From the NCBI RefSeq assembly GCF_008033445.1, contig NZ_VNKO01000006.1, forward strand, positions 1 to 64,000: DNA of 64,000 nucleotides. The letters are read 5' to 3'. The position numbers were made by a program, and so were the translations under genes. The notes under the pieces are model-generated. The model saw nothing but the letters and a program-made list of their open reading frames with translations. It had not been told where the DNA came from and did not search any database. Shown here one piece after another: positions 1 through 9,000 of this stretch (position 1 is the stretch's first letter; every line of letters begins with the position of its first letter). The stretch is from Vulcaniibacterium gelatinicum (GTDB lineage: Bacteria; Pseudomonadota; Gammaproteobacteria; Xanthomonadales; Xanthomonadaceae).

Positions 1-130
1 TGTTCGGGCGTGATGGGGAGAATCCGACGTGGGGACCATGCTCAGTCACGGTCGCAAGACCCAGGCGCAATCGGTCGCCCACGTCGGCTCTCGACGCCTA
101 CCCTCTCAGAAACTCAAGAGATAAGGCGGG

Positions 131-766
131 TCAGGCCGTTTCCGGCACGCCCTCGAAGAACCGGACCTCGCCGCTGGCGAGGTCGTAGTCGGCGCCGACG
201 ATGCGCAGGCGCCCGCTCTCCAGCCGCTCCTCCAGCAGGCGCGAGGCGCTGCGCAGCACGTGGATGGTGGCGCGGACGTTGGCGCGCACCGCCTCGGGCA
301 TCAGTTCCTCGGCCGTGCGGCAGCCGCAGCCCTGCACCAGCGGCAGCAGCGCCGGGCTGATCCGGTCCACGATCGCGTGCAGGCCGGGCGTGGTCGCTTC
401 CGGTCGGAAGCAGTGGTCCAGGCTGGCACGCACCGCGCCGCAGTTGGAGTGGCCGAGCACCACCACCAGCTCCACGCCGAAGCGGTCCACCGCGAACTCG
501 ATGCTGCCGATCTGCGACGGCGCGGCGATGTTGCCGGCGACCCGGATCACGAACAGGTCGCCCAGGCCCTGGTCGAAGATGAACTCGGCCGGGGCGCGCG
601 AGTCGGAGCAGCCCAGGATCACCGCGAACGGATGCTGGGCCATCGCCTGCTCGGCACGGCGCGCGTGGCTGAGCAGCACGTCGAGGCTGACCACATGCTC
701 GACGAAGCGGCGGTTGCCTTCGCGCAACCGCCGCAGCGCTTCGTCGGCGTCCAGGTGCCGGTCCAT
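131..766 (-). CDS. Beta-class carbonic anhydrase
   Basis: The product would interconvert CO2 and bicarbonate in the cytoplasm. The 211-residue protein has the beta-class zinc ligands: C53 and D55 in a CSDSR motif, then H106 and C109 in a GHSNCGAV motif, with D55-R57 forming the usual catalytic dyad. Its length is normal for the family. The ATG follows the stop of the upstream narK gene directly, so it is most likely the last cistron of the nitrate reductase operon. That is an unusual place for the enzyme; bicarbonate supply or pH control during nitrate respiration is an inference. The 130 bases between its stop and the left edge show no gene and no clear terminator. Confidence 0.93.
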   Translation of the reverse strand: MDRHLDADEALRRLREGNRRFVEHVVSLDVLLSHARRAEQAMAQHPFAVILGCSDSRAPAEFIFDQGLGDLFVIRVAGNIAAPSQIGSIEFAVDRFGVELVVVLGHSNCGAVRASLDHCFRPEATTPGLHAIVDRISPALLPLVQGCGCRTAEELMPEAVRANVRATIHVLRSASRLLEERLESGRLRIVGADYDLASGEVRFFEGVPETA

Positions 767-2098
767 TCAGCGCGCTTCGCCGCCGGCGGCGATGATCTCC
801 GGCAGGTCGGTCTCGGTGGTGATCTGCGGGAAGTGTGCGCGCTCCATGCGGCGGATCGCGAAGTGCATCCAGGTCAGCGCGGTGGCGACCAGCACGAACA
901 GCAGCATGAAGCAGCTGGTCCAGACCCCGGTCAGGTCGTTGAGCGCGCCGAAGGCGATCGGCAGGAGGAAGCCGCCCAGGCCGCCGATCATCCCGACCAC
1001 GCCCCCCACCGAGCCGACATGGTGCGGGTAGTAGACCGGGATGTGCTTGTACACCGCGGCCTTGCCCAGCGACATGAAGAAGCCGAGCACGAACACCAGC
1101 ACCGTGAACGGTACCACGCCCATGGCCAGGGTGAACTCGATCGGCCCTTCGATGCCCTGCACGATGTAGGTGGTGGACGGGTACGAGAGCAGGAACGTGC
1201 ACAGCACCGACATGCCGAAGGTCCAGTACATCACCCTGCGTGCGCCGACCCGGTCGCTGAGCCAGCCGCCGACGATGCGGAACAGCGAGGCCGGGATCGA
1301 ATACATCGCGCCGATCATGCCGGCGGTCGCCACGTCCAGGCCGTAGGCACCGACCAGGTAGCGCGGCAGCCACAGCGCCAGCGCCACGAACGCGCCGAAC
1401 ACGAAGAAGTAGTACAGCGAGAAGCGCCAGACCTGGATGTTCTTCAGCGGCTCGAGCTGCTTGAGGAACGGCTCCGGCCTGGCGCCGCTGGCCCTGCGCG
1501 CGGCGTGCTGCGGGTCGTCCTTGGTCAGCAGGAAGAACACGACCGCGGTGATCGCCAGCGCCGCCGCCCAGATCTGCGCCACGGTGTGCCAGCCGTAGGC
1601 GACCATGATCAGCGGCGCGCCGAGCTTGGTCACCGCCGCGCCGACGTTGCCGGCGCCGAAGATGCCCAGCGCGGTGCCCTGCTTCTCCTTCGGGAACCAC
1701 TTGGACACGTAGGCGATGCCGACCGCGAAGCTGCCGCCGGCGATGCCGACCAGCAGCGCCGCGAACAGGTAGCCCTCGTAGGTGTTCATCCTGGTCAGCA
1801 GCCAGGTCGCCGCCGAGGCGGCGAGCATGACCGCGGTGAACACGATGCGGCCGCCGATCTGGTCGGTCCAGATGCCGAGCGCGAGCCGGATCAGCGAGCC
1901 GGTGAGGATGGGCGTGGCCACCAGCAGGCCGAACTGGGTGTCGTTCAGGCCCAGTTGCTGCTTGATCTGCAGCCCGATGATGGAAAAGATCGTCCACACC
2001 GCGAAGCACACGGTGAAGGCGAAGGTGCTGGCCCACAGCGCGGTCTGCTGCTGGGCCGACGATACGGGTGCGGCACTGCCGACGGCGACACTGCTCAT
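767..2098 (-). CDS. narK: NarK-family nitrate/nitrite transporter (downstream copy)
   Basis: This is a 443-residue major facilitator protein with about 12 membrane segments. The glycine-rich stretch GIAGGSFAVGIAYVSKWFP near residues 115-135 and a second glycine-rich stretch near residue 340 (HVGSVGGVVGMIGGLGG) fit the nitrate-signature helices of the nitrate/nitrite porter family. It should move nitrate in, or exchange nitrite for nitrate, across the inner membrane. It is one of two narK genes in the operon; this one lies after narI and ppiC. Its length resembles the NarK1 (proton symport) type, but the type cannot be settled from sequence alone. The start is the ATG just left of the ppiC stop. 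Confidence 0.93.
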   Translation of the reverse strand: MSSVAVGSAAPVSSAQQQTALWASTFAFTVCFAVWTIFSIIGLQIKQQLGLNDTQFGLLVATPILTGSLIRLALGIWTDQIGGRIVFTAVMLAASAATWLLTRMNTYEGYLFAALLVGIAGGSFAVGIAYVSKWFPKEKQGTALGIFGAGNVGAAVTKLGAPLIMVAYGWHTVAQIWAAALAITAVVFFLLTKDDPQHAARRASGARPEPFLKQLEPLKNIQVWRFSLYYFFVFGAFVALALWLPRYLVGAYGLDVATAGMIGAMYSIPASLFRIVGGWLSDRVGARRVMYWTFGMSVLCTFLLSYPSTTYIVQGIEGPIEFTLAMGVVPFTVLVFVLGFFMSLGKAAVYKHIPVYYPHHVGSVGGVVGMIGGLGGFLLPIAFGALNDLTGVWTSCFMLLFVLVATALTWMHFAIRRMERAHFPQITTETDLPEIIAAGGEAR

Positions 2099-2117
2099 GG
2101 CGAGGCTCCGATGGTCT

Positions 2118-2996
2118 CTAGACGAAATCGTCGAGGCCGCTCACCGGATACCGCTCGGCGAGCAGCCGCAGGTATTGGTGGATCGCGTTCTGCCGGGCCT
2201 GGGTCTCCAGGTACGCGGCGATCTTCGGCGCCGCCTCGGCGAATTCCAGCGGTTCCCCGCGCTCGATGGCGTCCACGTGCACGACGTGGTGGCCCCAGCG
2301 CGATTCGACCGTCAGCCCGGCCAGGCCGGGCTTGAGCATGAACAACTGGCGCTCGAACTCGGGCGTGGTGTCGCCGCGTTCGATCCAGCCGAGCTCGCCG
2401 CCGGCATCGCGCGAGGGGCAGCCCGAATGGCGCATGGCCAGCTCGGCGAAGCGCTCGGGGTGCTCGCGCAGCTCGGCGATCAGCGCCTCGCCCTGCTCGC
2501 AGGCGCGGGCCCGCGCGCGCGCGTCGGCCGGCGGAGCCGCGAGCAGGATGTGCCGGGCCAGGATCCGGTCGGGGTGGTGCAGCCGCTGGCGGTTGTGCTC
2601 GAAATACTGGCGGCAGGCGGCCTCGTCCGGCTGCGGCACCGGTGCCTCGCGTTCGAGCAGGACGCGGATGCAGGCCTCCTCGCGCGTTTCCCCGTCCTCC
2701 GGCTGCACCGTCTCGTGCAGGCCCAGGCGCTCGATCTCCAGGCGCAGCAGCTCGCGCACCACCAGCGCCCGCGCCGCCTCGTTGCGCGCGGCGTGCGGGT
2801 CGGCGGCGCGGTGGTACTGCATCTCGCGCGCGATCTCGGCCTCGCTGATCGTGGTGTCCCCCACCCTCACCCACGCGGGCGCCGGGCCCGGCAGCGGCCG
2901 GCTCGGGTCGTCGTCGTGCGCGTGCGTCCGGGCGCCGGCGCGTGCCGCCTCGGACAGCGCGCCCTGGTCCATCACGATCGGGATTGCGCGGCTCAT
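2118..2996 (-). CDS. Parvulin-type peptidyl-prolyl isomerase of the nar operon
   Basis: A 292-residue protein whose C-terminal half (about residues 140-245) is a rotamase domain, with RHILLAAPP, LAMRHSGCPSRDAGGELGW and GHHVVHVDAIERG as recognisable parvulin stretches. The N-terminal part is helical, as in NifM and PpiC chaperones. No signal peptide is visible, so it is probably cytoplasmic. It sits directly after narI, where a parvulin gene is also found in the nar operons of pseudomonads. A role in folding or maturation of the nitrate reductase is likely but not shown here. The gap to narI is three bases. Confidence 0.88.
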   Translation of the reverse strand: MSRAIPIVMDQGALSEAARAGARTHAHDDDPSRPLPGPAPAWVRVGDTTISEAEIAREMQYHRAADPHAARNEAARALVVRELLRLEIERLGLHETVQPEDGETREEACIRVLLEREAPVPQPDEAACRQYFEHNRQRLHHPDRILARHILLAAPPADARARARACEQGEALIAELREHPERFAELAMRHSGCPSRDAGGELGWIERGDTTPEFERQLFMLKPGLAGLTVESRWGHHVVHVDAIERGEPLEFAEAAPKIAAYLETQARQNAIHQYLRLLAERYPVSGLDDFV

Positions 2997-2999
2997 GGC

Positions 3000-3701
3000 T
3001 CAGCGTCCGGAGTAGTCCAGCGGCGCCGGGCGCTTGCGCACCACCTGGTAGGGCCGGGTCAGGTACGACAGCGGGATGGACCAGATGTGCACCAGGCGCG
3101 TGAACGGGAAGATCAGCACCAGCACCATCCCCAGGAACACGTGCGCCTTGTAGATCCAGTGCGCGTCGGCGATGTAGCCGGCGGCGCCGGGGCGGAAGGT
3201 GACGATGTGCTGCGCCCACTCGGCCAGCTTGGTCATCTGCACGCCGTCCAGGTGCCCGGCGGAGACGAAGATCGAGGCCAGGCCGAGGATCAGCTGCGCG
3301 TACAGCAGCACCAGCACCAGGATGTCGCGCGCGGCGGAGGTGGCGCGGATGCGCGGATTGAACAGCCGGCGCAGCAGCAGGACGGTCAGGCCGACGAAGG
3401 CGATCACGCCGAAGATGCCGCCGACCACCATCGCCAGCAGTTGCTTCTGGCCGGCGGTGATGAACGGCTCGTACAGCGCGTGCGGGGTCAGCAGGCCGAC
3501 CAGGTGGCCGAGCAGGATCGTGATCACGCCGACGTGGAACCAGTTGCTGCCCAGCCGCATCCACTTGCCGGACAGCAGCTGGCTGGAGCCGGTGCGCCAG
3601 GTGTAGGCGGCATGGTCGAAGCGGGCCCAGCTGCCGATCAGGAACACCGCCAGGGCCAGGTAGGGAAAGATCTGGAAGCTGAAGTAGTCGAGTGCGTTCA
3701 T
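3000..3701 (-). CDS. narI: Respiratory nitrate reductase gamma subunit (cytochrome b)
   Basis: NarI is the membrane diheme b subunit that oxidises quinol and passes electrons to NarH. The 233-residue protein has about five transmembrane helices and begins MNALDYFSFQIFPYLALAVF, matching the family N-terminus. An in-frame ATG 20 codons upstream exists, but those residues (MPPPPACGGRAGGG...) come from the repeat described separately, so the ATG at 3701 is the better start. Histidines in helices such as NWFHVGVITILLGHLVGL fit heme ligation. The gene begins four bases after narJ ends and runs on to ppiC. Confidence 0.95.
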   Translation of the reverse strand: MNALDYFSFQIFPYLALAVFLIGSWARFDHAAYTWRTGSSQLLSGKWMRLGSNWFHVGVITILLGHLVGLLTPHALYEPFITAGQKQLLAMVVGGIFGVIAFVGLTVLLLRRLFNPRIRATSAARDILVLVLLYAQLILGLASIFVSAGHLDGVQMTKLAEWAQHIVTFRPGAAGYIADAHWIYKAHVFLGMVLVLIFPFTRLVHIWSIPLSYLTRPYQVVRKRPAPLDYSGR

Positions 3702-3705
3702 GGCG

Positions 3706-4473
3706 TCACCTGGCGTTTGCCCCCCTCCCGCCCTCCCCCCGCAAGCGGGGGGAGGGGGCATGCACTCCCTCCCCCGCTTGCGGGGAAGGGTTGGGGTGGG
3801 GGTGCGAAGGGGGGGAGTGCGCGGCCGGCAACCGCGTCGGTGGCTTGCAGTCCTCGGCCGGCGCCTCGGCGCCGAAGCGCACGGCCTCCTCCTCCCACAC
3901 CGCGTCCATCGCCTCGGGCGTGTCGTCGCGCGCCTCGGCGGCGACGCGGTCGCGCAGCGGGCCGAGTTCGACCTTGCCCCGGGCGAGTTCGACCAGGGCT
4001 TCCAACGGCGCGGCGTACGGGCTGCCGCGTTCGGCGGCGCGGGCGGCGAGCAGTTCGAGGATATGGCCGATGTGGTGCAGCCAGTCGGCGACCTCCTCCG
4101 CCGGCCGCTGCGACAGGAACTCCAGCACCACCGGCAGGTAGTCCGGCAGTTCGCGCGTGTCCAGCTCGAAGCCGGCGCGGCGGTAGGTCTCCACCAGGTC
4201 CACCATCGCCTGGCCGCGGTCCCGCGATTCGCCGTGGATGTGCTCGAACAGCAGCAGGCTCATCGCCCGGCCGCGGTCGAACAGCGACAGCCAGCGTTCC
4301 TGCGCCTCCATCGGCTCGAGCGCGAGCAGGCCGGCGACGAAGCCGGCGAGCCGTTCGCGCCGCGCCGGCGGGAGCTCGGCGTCGGCCGCCGCCGCCAGCA
4401 GCTCGTCCCGGTGCCACCACAGCGCGTCCTGCGGGTAGTCGAGCAGCACGCCGATCAGCTTGAGCGTCTTCAT
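3706..4473 (-). CDS. narJ: Nitrate reductase molybdenum cofactor assembly chaperone
   Basis: NarJ binds apo-NarG and is needed for cofactor insertion and membrane attachment. The 255-residue protein starts MKTLKLIGVLLDYPQ and shows the helical NarJ/TorD-type core, including FEHIHGESRDRGQAMVDLVETY and LPDYLPVVLEFLS. The true core ends near residue 215; about residues 218-253 are proline- and glycine-rich and are encoded by the palindromic repeat, so the C-terminus differs from the family. Its ATG overlaps the narH stop in an ATGA, as expected for translational coupling. Confidence 0.94.
   Translation of the reverse strand: MKTLKLIGVLLDYPQDALWWHRDELLAAAADAELPPARRERLAGFVAGLLALEPMEAQERWLSLFDRGRAMSLLLFEHIHGESRDRGQAMVDLVETYRRAGFELDTRELPDYLPVVLEFLSQRPAEEVADWLHHIGHILELLAARAAERGSPYAAPLEALVELARGKVELGPLRDRVAAEARDDTPEAMDAVWEEEAVRFGAEAPAEDCKPPTRLPAAHSPPSHPHPNPSPQAGEGVHAPSPRLRGEGGRGANAR
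3718..3820. repeat. GC-rich palindromic repeat inserted over the 3' end of narJ
   Basis: There are two palindromes in tandem. The first has perfect 12-base arms, CCCTCCCCCCGC and its complement, around AA at 3743-3744. The second has arms of about 11 bases around TT at 3778-3779 with one imperfection, followed by GGGTTGGGGTGGGGG. The stretch resembles the short interspersed palindromic (REP-like) elements common between genes of GC-rich proteobacteria. Here it lies inside the coding sequence, adding a proline-rich tail to NarJ. Confidence 0.8.
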
Positions 4474-6017
4474 GCGATCTCCCGCTCCGCCTTCTGCCGC
4501 GCCGGCGGCACCTGGTAGGTGCTGTTCGGACGACCGCCGAACAGGGCCTCGGCCGGCGAGGCCGGGCTGCAGCCGTTGCCGAAGGTGAAGCCGCAGCCGC
4601 CGCGCTCGCCGAAGGCGTCATGGGCATACTCGCGGTGCGCGCTGGGCACCACGAAGCGGTCCTCGTAGTTGGCGATCGCCAGATAGCGGTACATCTCCTC
4701 GGCCTGGGCCACGGTCAGGCCGGCCTGGGCCAGTACCTCGGTGTCCTCGACGCCGTCCACGTGCATCGCCCGGCGCCAGGCGCGCATGGCCAGCATGCGT
4801 TCCAGCGCCCGGATCACCGGCGCCTCGTCGCCGGCGGTGAGCATGTTGGCCAGGTAGCGCACCGGGATGCGCAGCGACTTCACGTCCGGGAGCTCGCCGT
4901 TCTTGCCGACCCTGCCGGCGTCCGCGGCGGACTGGATCGGCGACAGCGGCGGCACGTACCAGACCATCGGCAGCGTGCGGTACTCGGGGTGCAGCGGCAG
5001 CGCCAGCCGCCACTCCACCGCCAGCTTGTACACCGGCGAGCGCGTGGCGGCCTCCAGCCAGCTGTCCGGGATGCCCTCGGCGCGCGCAGCGGCGACCACT
5101 TCGGGGTCGTGCGGGTCGAGGAAGATGTCCAGGTGCGCCGGGTACAGGTCCTTCTCCGAGGCCACGCTGGCCGCCTGCTCGATCCGGTCGGCGTCGTACA
5201 GCAGCACGCCGAGGTAGCGGATGCGGCCGACGCAGGTCTCCGAGCACACCGTCGGCTCGCCCATCTCGATGCGCGGGTAGCAGAAGATGCACTTCTCGGA
5301 CTTGCCGGTCTTCCAGTTGTAGTAGATCTTCTTGTACGGGCAGCCGGACACGCACATGCGCCAGCCGCGGCACTTGTCCTGGTCGATCAGGACGATGCCG
5401 TCCTCCTCGCGCTTGTAGATCGCGCCCGACGGGCACGAGGCCACGCACGCCGGATTGAGGCAGTGCTCGCACAGGCGTGGCAGGTACATCATGAAAGTCT
5501 TCTCGAATGCGCCGTAGATCTCGCGCTGCACGTTGTCGAAGTTCTTGTCCCTGGCGCGCTTGGCGAACTCGGTGCCGAGGATCTCCTCCCAGTTCGGCCC
5601 CCAGTGGATCTTCTGCATGCGCTGGCCGGAGATCAGCGAGCGCGGGCGCGCGGTCGGCTGGTGCTGGCCCTCCGGCGCCTCGTGCAGGTGGTGGTAGTCG
5701 AAGTCGAACGGCTCGTAGTAGTCGTCGATCTGCGGCAGATCCGGGTTGGCGAAGATCTTCGACAGCAGGCGGAAGCGGCCGCCGGCCTTGAGCTGCAGTC
5801 TGCCGCCGGAATTGCGGATCCAGCCGCCGTTCCACTTCTGCTGGTTCTCCCATTCCTTCGGGTAGCCGACGCCGGGCTTGGTCTCGACGTTGTTGAACCA
5901 GGCGTACTCGACGCCTTCGCGGCTGGTCCAGACGTTCTTGCAGGTGATCGAGCAGGTATGGCACCCGATGCACTTGTCCAGGTTCAGGACCATCGCGATC
6001 TGGGCACGCACTTTCAT
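4470..6017 (-). CDS. narH: Respiratory nitrate reductase beta subunit (iron-sulfur)
   Basis: NarH carries the electron wire from NarI to NarG. The 515-residue length matches the family. Cysteine groups for three [4Fe-4S] and one [3Fe-4S] cluster are visible: CIGCHTCSITCKN near residue 16, CEHCLNPACVASCP in the middle, CRGWRMCVSGCP with the tryptophan typical of the [3Fe-4S] cluster, and CIFCYPRIEMGEPTVCSETC. The open frame extends far upstream through narG, but the start MKVRAQIAMVLNLDKC at 6017 matches the family and overlaps the narG stop as ATGA. Confidence 0.97.
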   Translation of the reverse strand: MKVRAQIAMVLNLDKCIGCHTCSITCKNVWTSREGVEYAWFNNVETKPGVGYPKEWENQQKWNGGWIRNSGGRLQLKAGGRFRLLSKIFANPDLPQIDDYYEPFDFDYHHLHEAPEGQHQPTARPRSLISGQRMQKIHWGPNWEEILGTEFAKRARDKNFDNVQREIYGAFEKTFMMYLPRLCEHCLNPACVASCPSGAIYKREEDGIVLIDQDKCRGWRMCVSGCPYKKIYYNWKTGKSEKCIFCYPRIEMGEPTVCSETCVGRIRYLGVLLYDADRIEQAASVASEKDLYPAHLDIFLDPHDPEVVAAARAEGIPDSWLEAATRSPVYKLAVEWRLALPLHPEYRTLPMVWYVPPLSPIQSAADAGRVGKNGELPDVKSLRIPVRYLANMLTAGDEAPVIRALERMLAMRAWRRAMHVDGVEDTEVLAQAGLTVAQAEEMYRYLAIANYEDRFVVPSAHREYAHDAFGERGGCGFTFGNGCSPASPAEALFGGRPNSTYQVPPARQKAEREIA

Positions 6018-9000
6018 CGGGAAGCCTCCTCGGTCGCCGGCACGGGTTCGCCGTCCAGCCAGTCCACCTTGTTCATCTTGCGCACGACCACGAACTCGTC
6101 GCGGTTGGTGCCGGTGGTGCCGTAGTAGTTGAAGCCGTAGGCCAGCTGCGCGTAGCTGCCGATCATGTGGGTCGGCTTGACCACCGCGCGGGTCACCGAG
6201 TTGTGGATGCCGCCTCGGGTGCCGGTGATCTCGCTGCCGGGTGTGTTGATGATTCGTTCCTGCGCGTGGTACATCATCGCCATCCCGGGCATCACCCGCT
6301 GGCTTACCACCGCGCGCGCCGAGATCGCGCCGTTGACGTTGAACAGCTCGATCCAGTCGTTGTCCTCGATCCCGGCCTCGCGCGCGTCGTCCTCGCTCAG
6401 CCACACGATCGGGCCGCCGCGCGAGAGCGTCTGCATGATCAGGTTGTCGCTGTAGGTGCTGTGGATGCCCCACTTCTGGTGCGGGGTGATCCAGTTGAGG
6501 ACGATCTCGCGGTTGCCGTTGGGTTTCCTGCCCATGATCGGGGCGATGGTCTTGGTGTTGACCGGCGGCCGGTACTGCATGAAGCCCTCGCCGAAGGCCA
6601 GCATCCACTCGTGGTCCTGGTAGAACTGCTGGCGCCCGGTGAGCGTGCGCCACGGGATCAGCTCGTGGACGTTGGTGTAGCCGGCGTTGTAGCTGACGTG
6701 CTCGTCCTCCAGGCCGGACCACACCGGCGAGGAGATGATCTTGCGCGGCTGCGCCTGCACGTCGCGGAAGCGGATCGCCTCGTGCTCCTTGCCCCTGGCA
6801 AGGTGGGTGTGGTCGCGGCCGGTGAACCTGCCCAGCGCCTCCCAGGCCTTGACCGCCACGTGGCCGTTGGTCTCCGGCGCGAGGTGCAGGATCACCTCGG
6901 CGGCGTCGATCGCCGACTCGATGCGCGGCCGGCCCTGGCTGATGCCCGCCTCGGTGACGACGTGGTTGAGCTCGCCGAGGAACCCGACTTCGTCCCGGGT
7001 GTCCCAGGTCAGGCCCTTGCCCCAGTTGCCCAGCTTGTCGAGCAGCGGGCCGAGCGAGGTGAACTTGCGGTACAGGTTCGGGTAGTCGCGCTCGACCACC
7101 ACCATGTTCGGCATGGTCTTGCCCGGGATGGGCTCGCACTCGCCCTTCTTCCAGTCGCGCACATCCGGCATCGCCAGCTCGCCGGGGGTGTCGTGCAGGG
7201 TGGGCACCAGCACCAGGTCCTTCTCGACGCCGAGCACGCCTGGCGCCAGCTCGCTGACCGTGCGCGCGATGCCCTTGAAGATGTCCCAGTCGCTGCGCGC
7301 TTCCCAGGCCGGATCCACCGCCTTCGACAGCGGGTGGATGAACGGGTGCATGTCGGAGGTGTTGAGGTCGTTCTTCTCGTACCAGGTCGCGGTCGGCAGC
7401 ACCACGTCGGAATACAGCGCGGTGGTGCACATGCGGAAGTCGAGCGTGACCAGCAGGTCGAGCTTGCCTTCCGGCGCCTCGTCGTGCCACTTCACCTCTT
7501 CCGGCTTGGCCGCGCCGCGCTGGCCGAGGTCCTTGCCCTGCAGCCCGTGGCGGGTGCCGAGCAGGTGCTTGAGCATGTACTCGTGGCCCTTGCCGGAGGA
7601 GCCGAGCAGGTTGCTGCGCCAGATGAACAGGTTGCGCGGGAAGTTCTGCGGCGCGTCCGGATCGGCGAACGCGAAGTCGAGCGCGCCGGACTTGAACTGC
7701 GCCACCGCGTGCTGCACCGGGTCGGCGCCCTGCGCTTCCGCCTCGCGTACCAGGTCCAGCGGATTGCGGTCCAACTGCGGCGCCGAGGGCAGCCAGCCCA
7801 TGCGCACCGCGCGCAGGTTGAAGTCCACCAGGCTGCCCGTGTACTTCTTCGGGTCGGCCAGCGGCGAGAGGATCTCCTCCACGCCCAGCTTCTCGTAGCG
7901 CCACTGGTCGGAGTTGAAGTACCAGAAGCTGGTGCCGTTCATCTGCCGCGGCGGGCGGCTCCAGTCGAGCGCGAACGCCAGCGGCAGCCAGCCCGACTGC
8001 GGACGCAGTTTCTCCTGGCCGACGTAGTGCGCCCAGCCGCCGCCGCTCTGGCCCACGCAACCGCACATCACGAGCATGTTGATCAGCCCGCGATAGTTCA
8101 TGTCGTTGTGGAACCAGTGGTTCATCGCCGCGCCGACGATGATCATCGAGCGGCCGCGGGTGCGGTCGGCGTTGCGGGCGAACTCGCGCGCGATCTGGAT
8201 CACCTGCGCGCGCGGCACCCCGGTGATCTTCTCCTGCCAGGCCGGCGTGCCGGGCACGTCGGCGTGGTAGTCGCGGGTGACGTACTTGCCGCCGAAGCCC
8301 TGGTCGACGCCGTACTGCGCCAGCAGCAGGTCGTACACCGTGGCGACCAGGCATTCCTCGCCGTTGGCCAGCCGCATCCGCCGCGCCGGCACGCGCTTGT
8401 GCAGCACGTCCTCGAACGCGCTCGCGGTCCACTTCTCGTGGGCGATGCCGCCGAAGTAGGGGAACGCGACCTCGACCACCTCGTCGTGCGCGTTCTTCAG
8501 GCTCAGGCGCAGGCGGGTGTCGCGGCCGCGGCTGTCGCGTTCCTCGATGTTCCACTTGCCCTGCTCGCCCCAGCGGAAGCCGATCGAGCCGTTCGGCACG
8601 ACGAGCTCGCCGCTGTTCTCGTCGAACGCCAGCGTCTTCCACTCCGGGTTGTTGCCTTCGCCCAACGCGCCCTCGAGGTCGGCGGCACGCAGGAAGCGGC
8701 CGGCGGCGAGCTGGCCGTCGTCACGGCGGTCCAGCCGCACCAGCAGCGGCATGTCGGAGTACTGCCGGCAGTAGTCCTGGAAGTAGGCCGACGGGTTGTC
8801 GACGTGGAACTCGCGCAGGATCACGTGGCCGAACGCGAATGCCAGCGCCGCGTCGGTGCCCTGCTTGGGATGCAGCCAGACGTCGGTGAGCTTGGCGACC
8901 TCGGAGTAGTCCGGGGTGATCGCCACCGTCTTGGTGCCGTTGTAGCGCGCCTCGACGAAGAAGTGCGCGTCCGGCGTGCGCGTCTGCGGGACGTTGGAGC

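Noticed and set aside
260-2335. Long plus-strand open frame (about 690 codons) opposite carbonic anhydrase and narK
   Set aside because: It is antisense to well-supported genes, rich in Arg/Ala/His, with no recognisable motif; such frames are expected where codon third positions are nearly always G or C.
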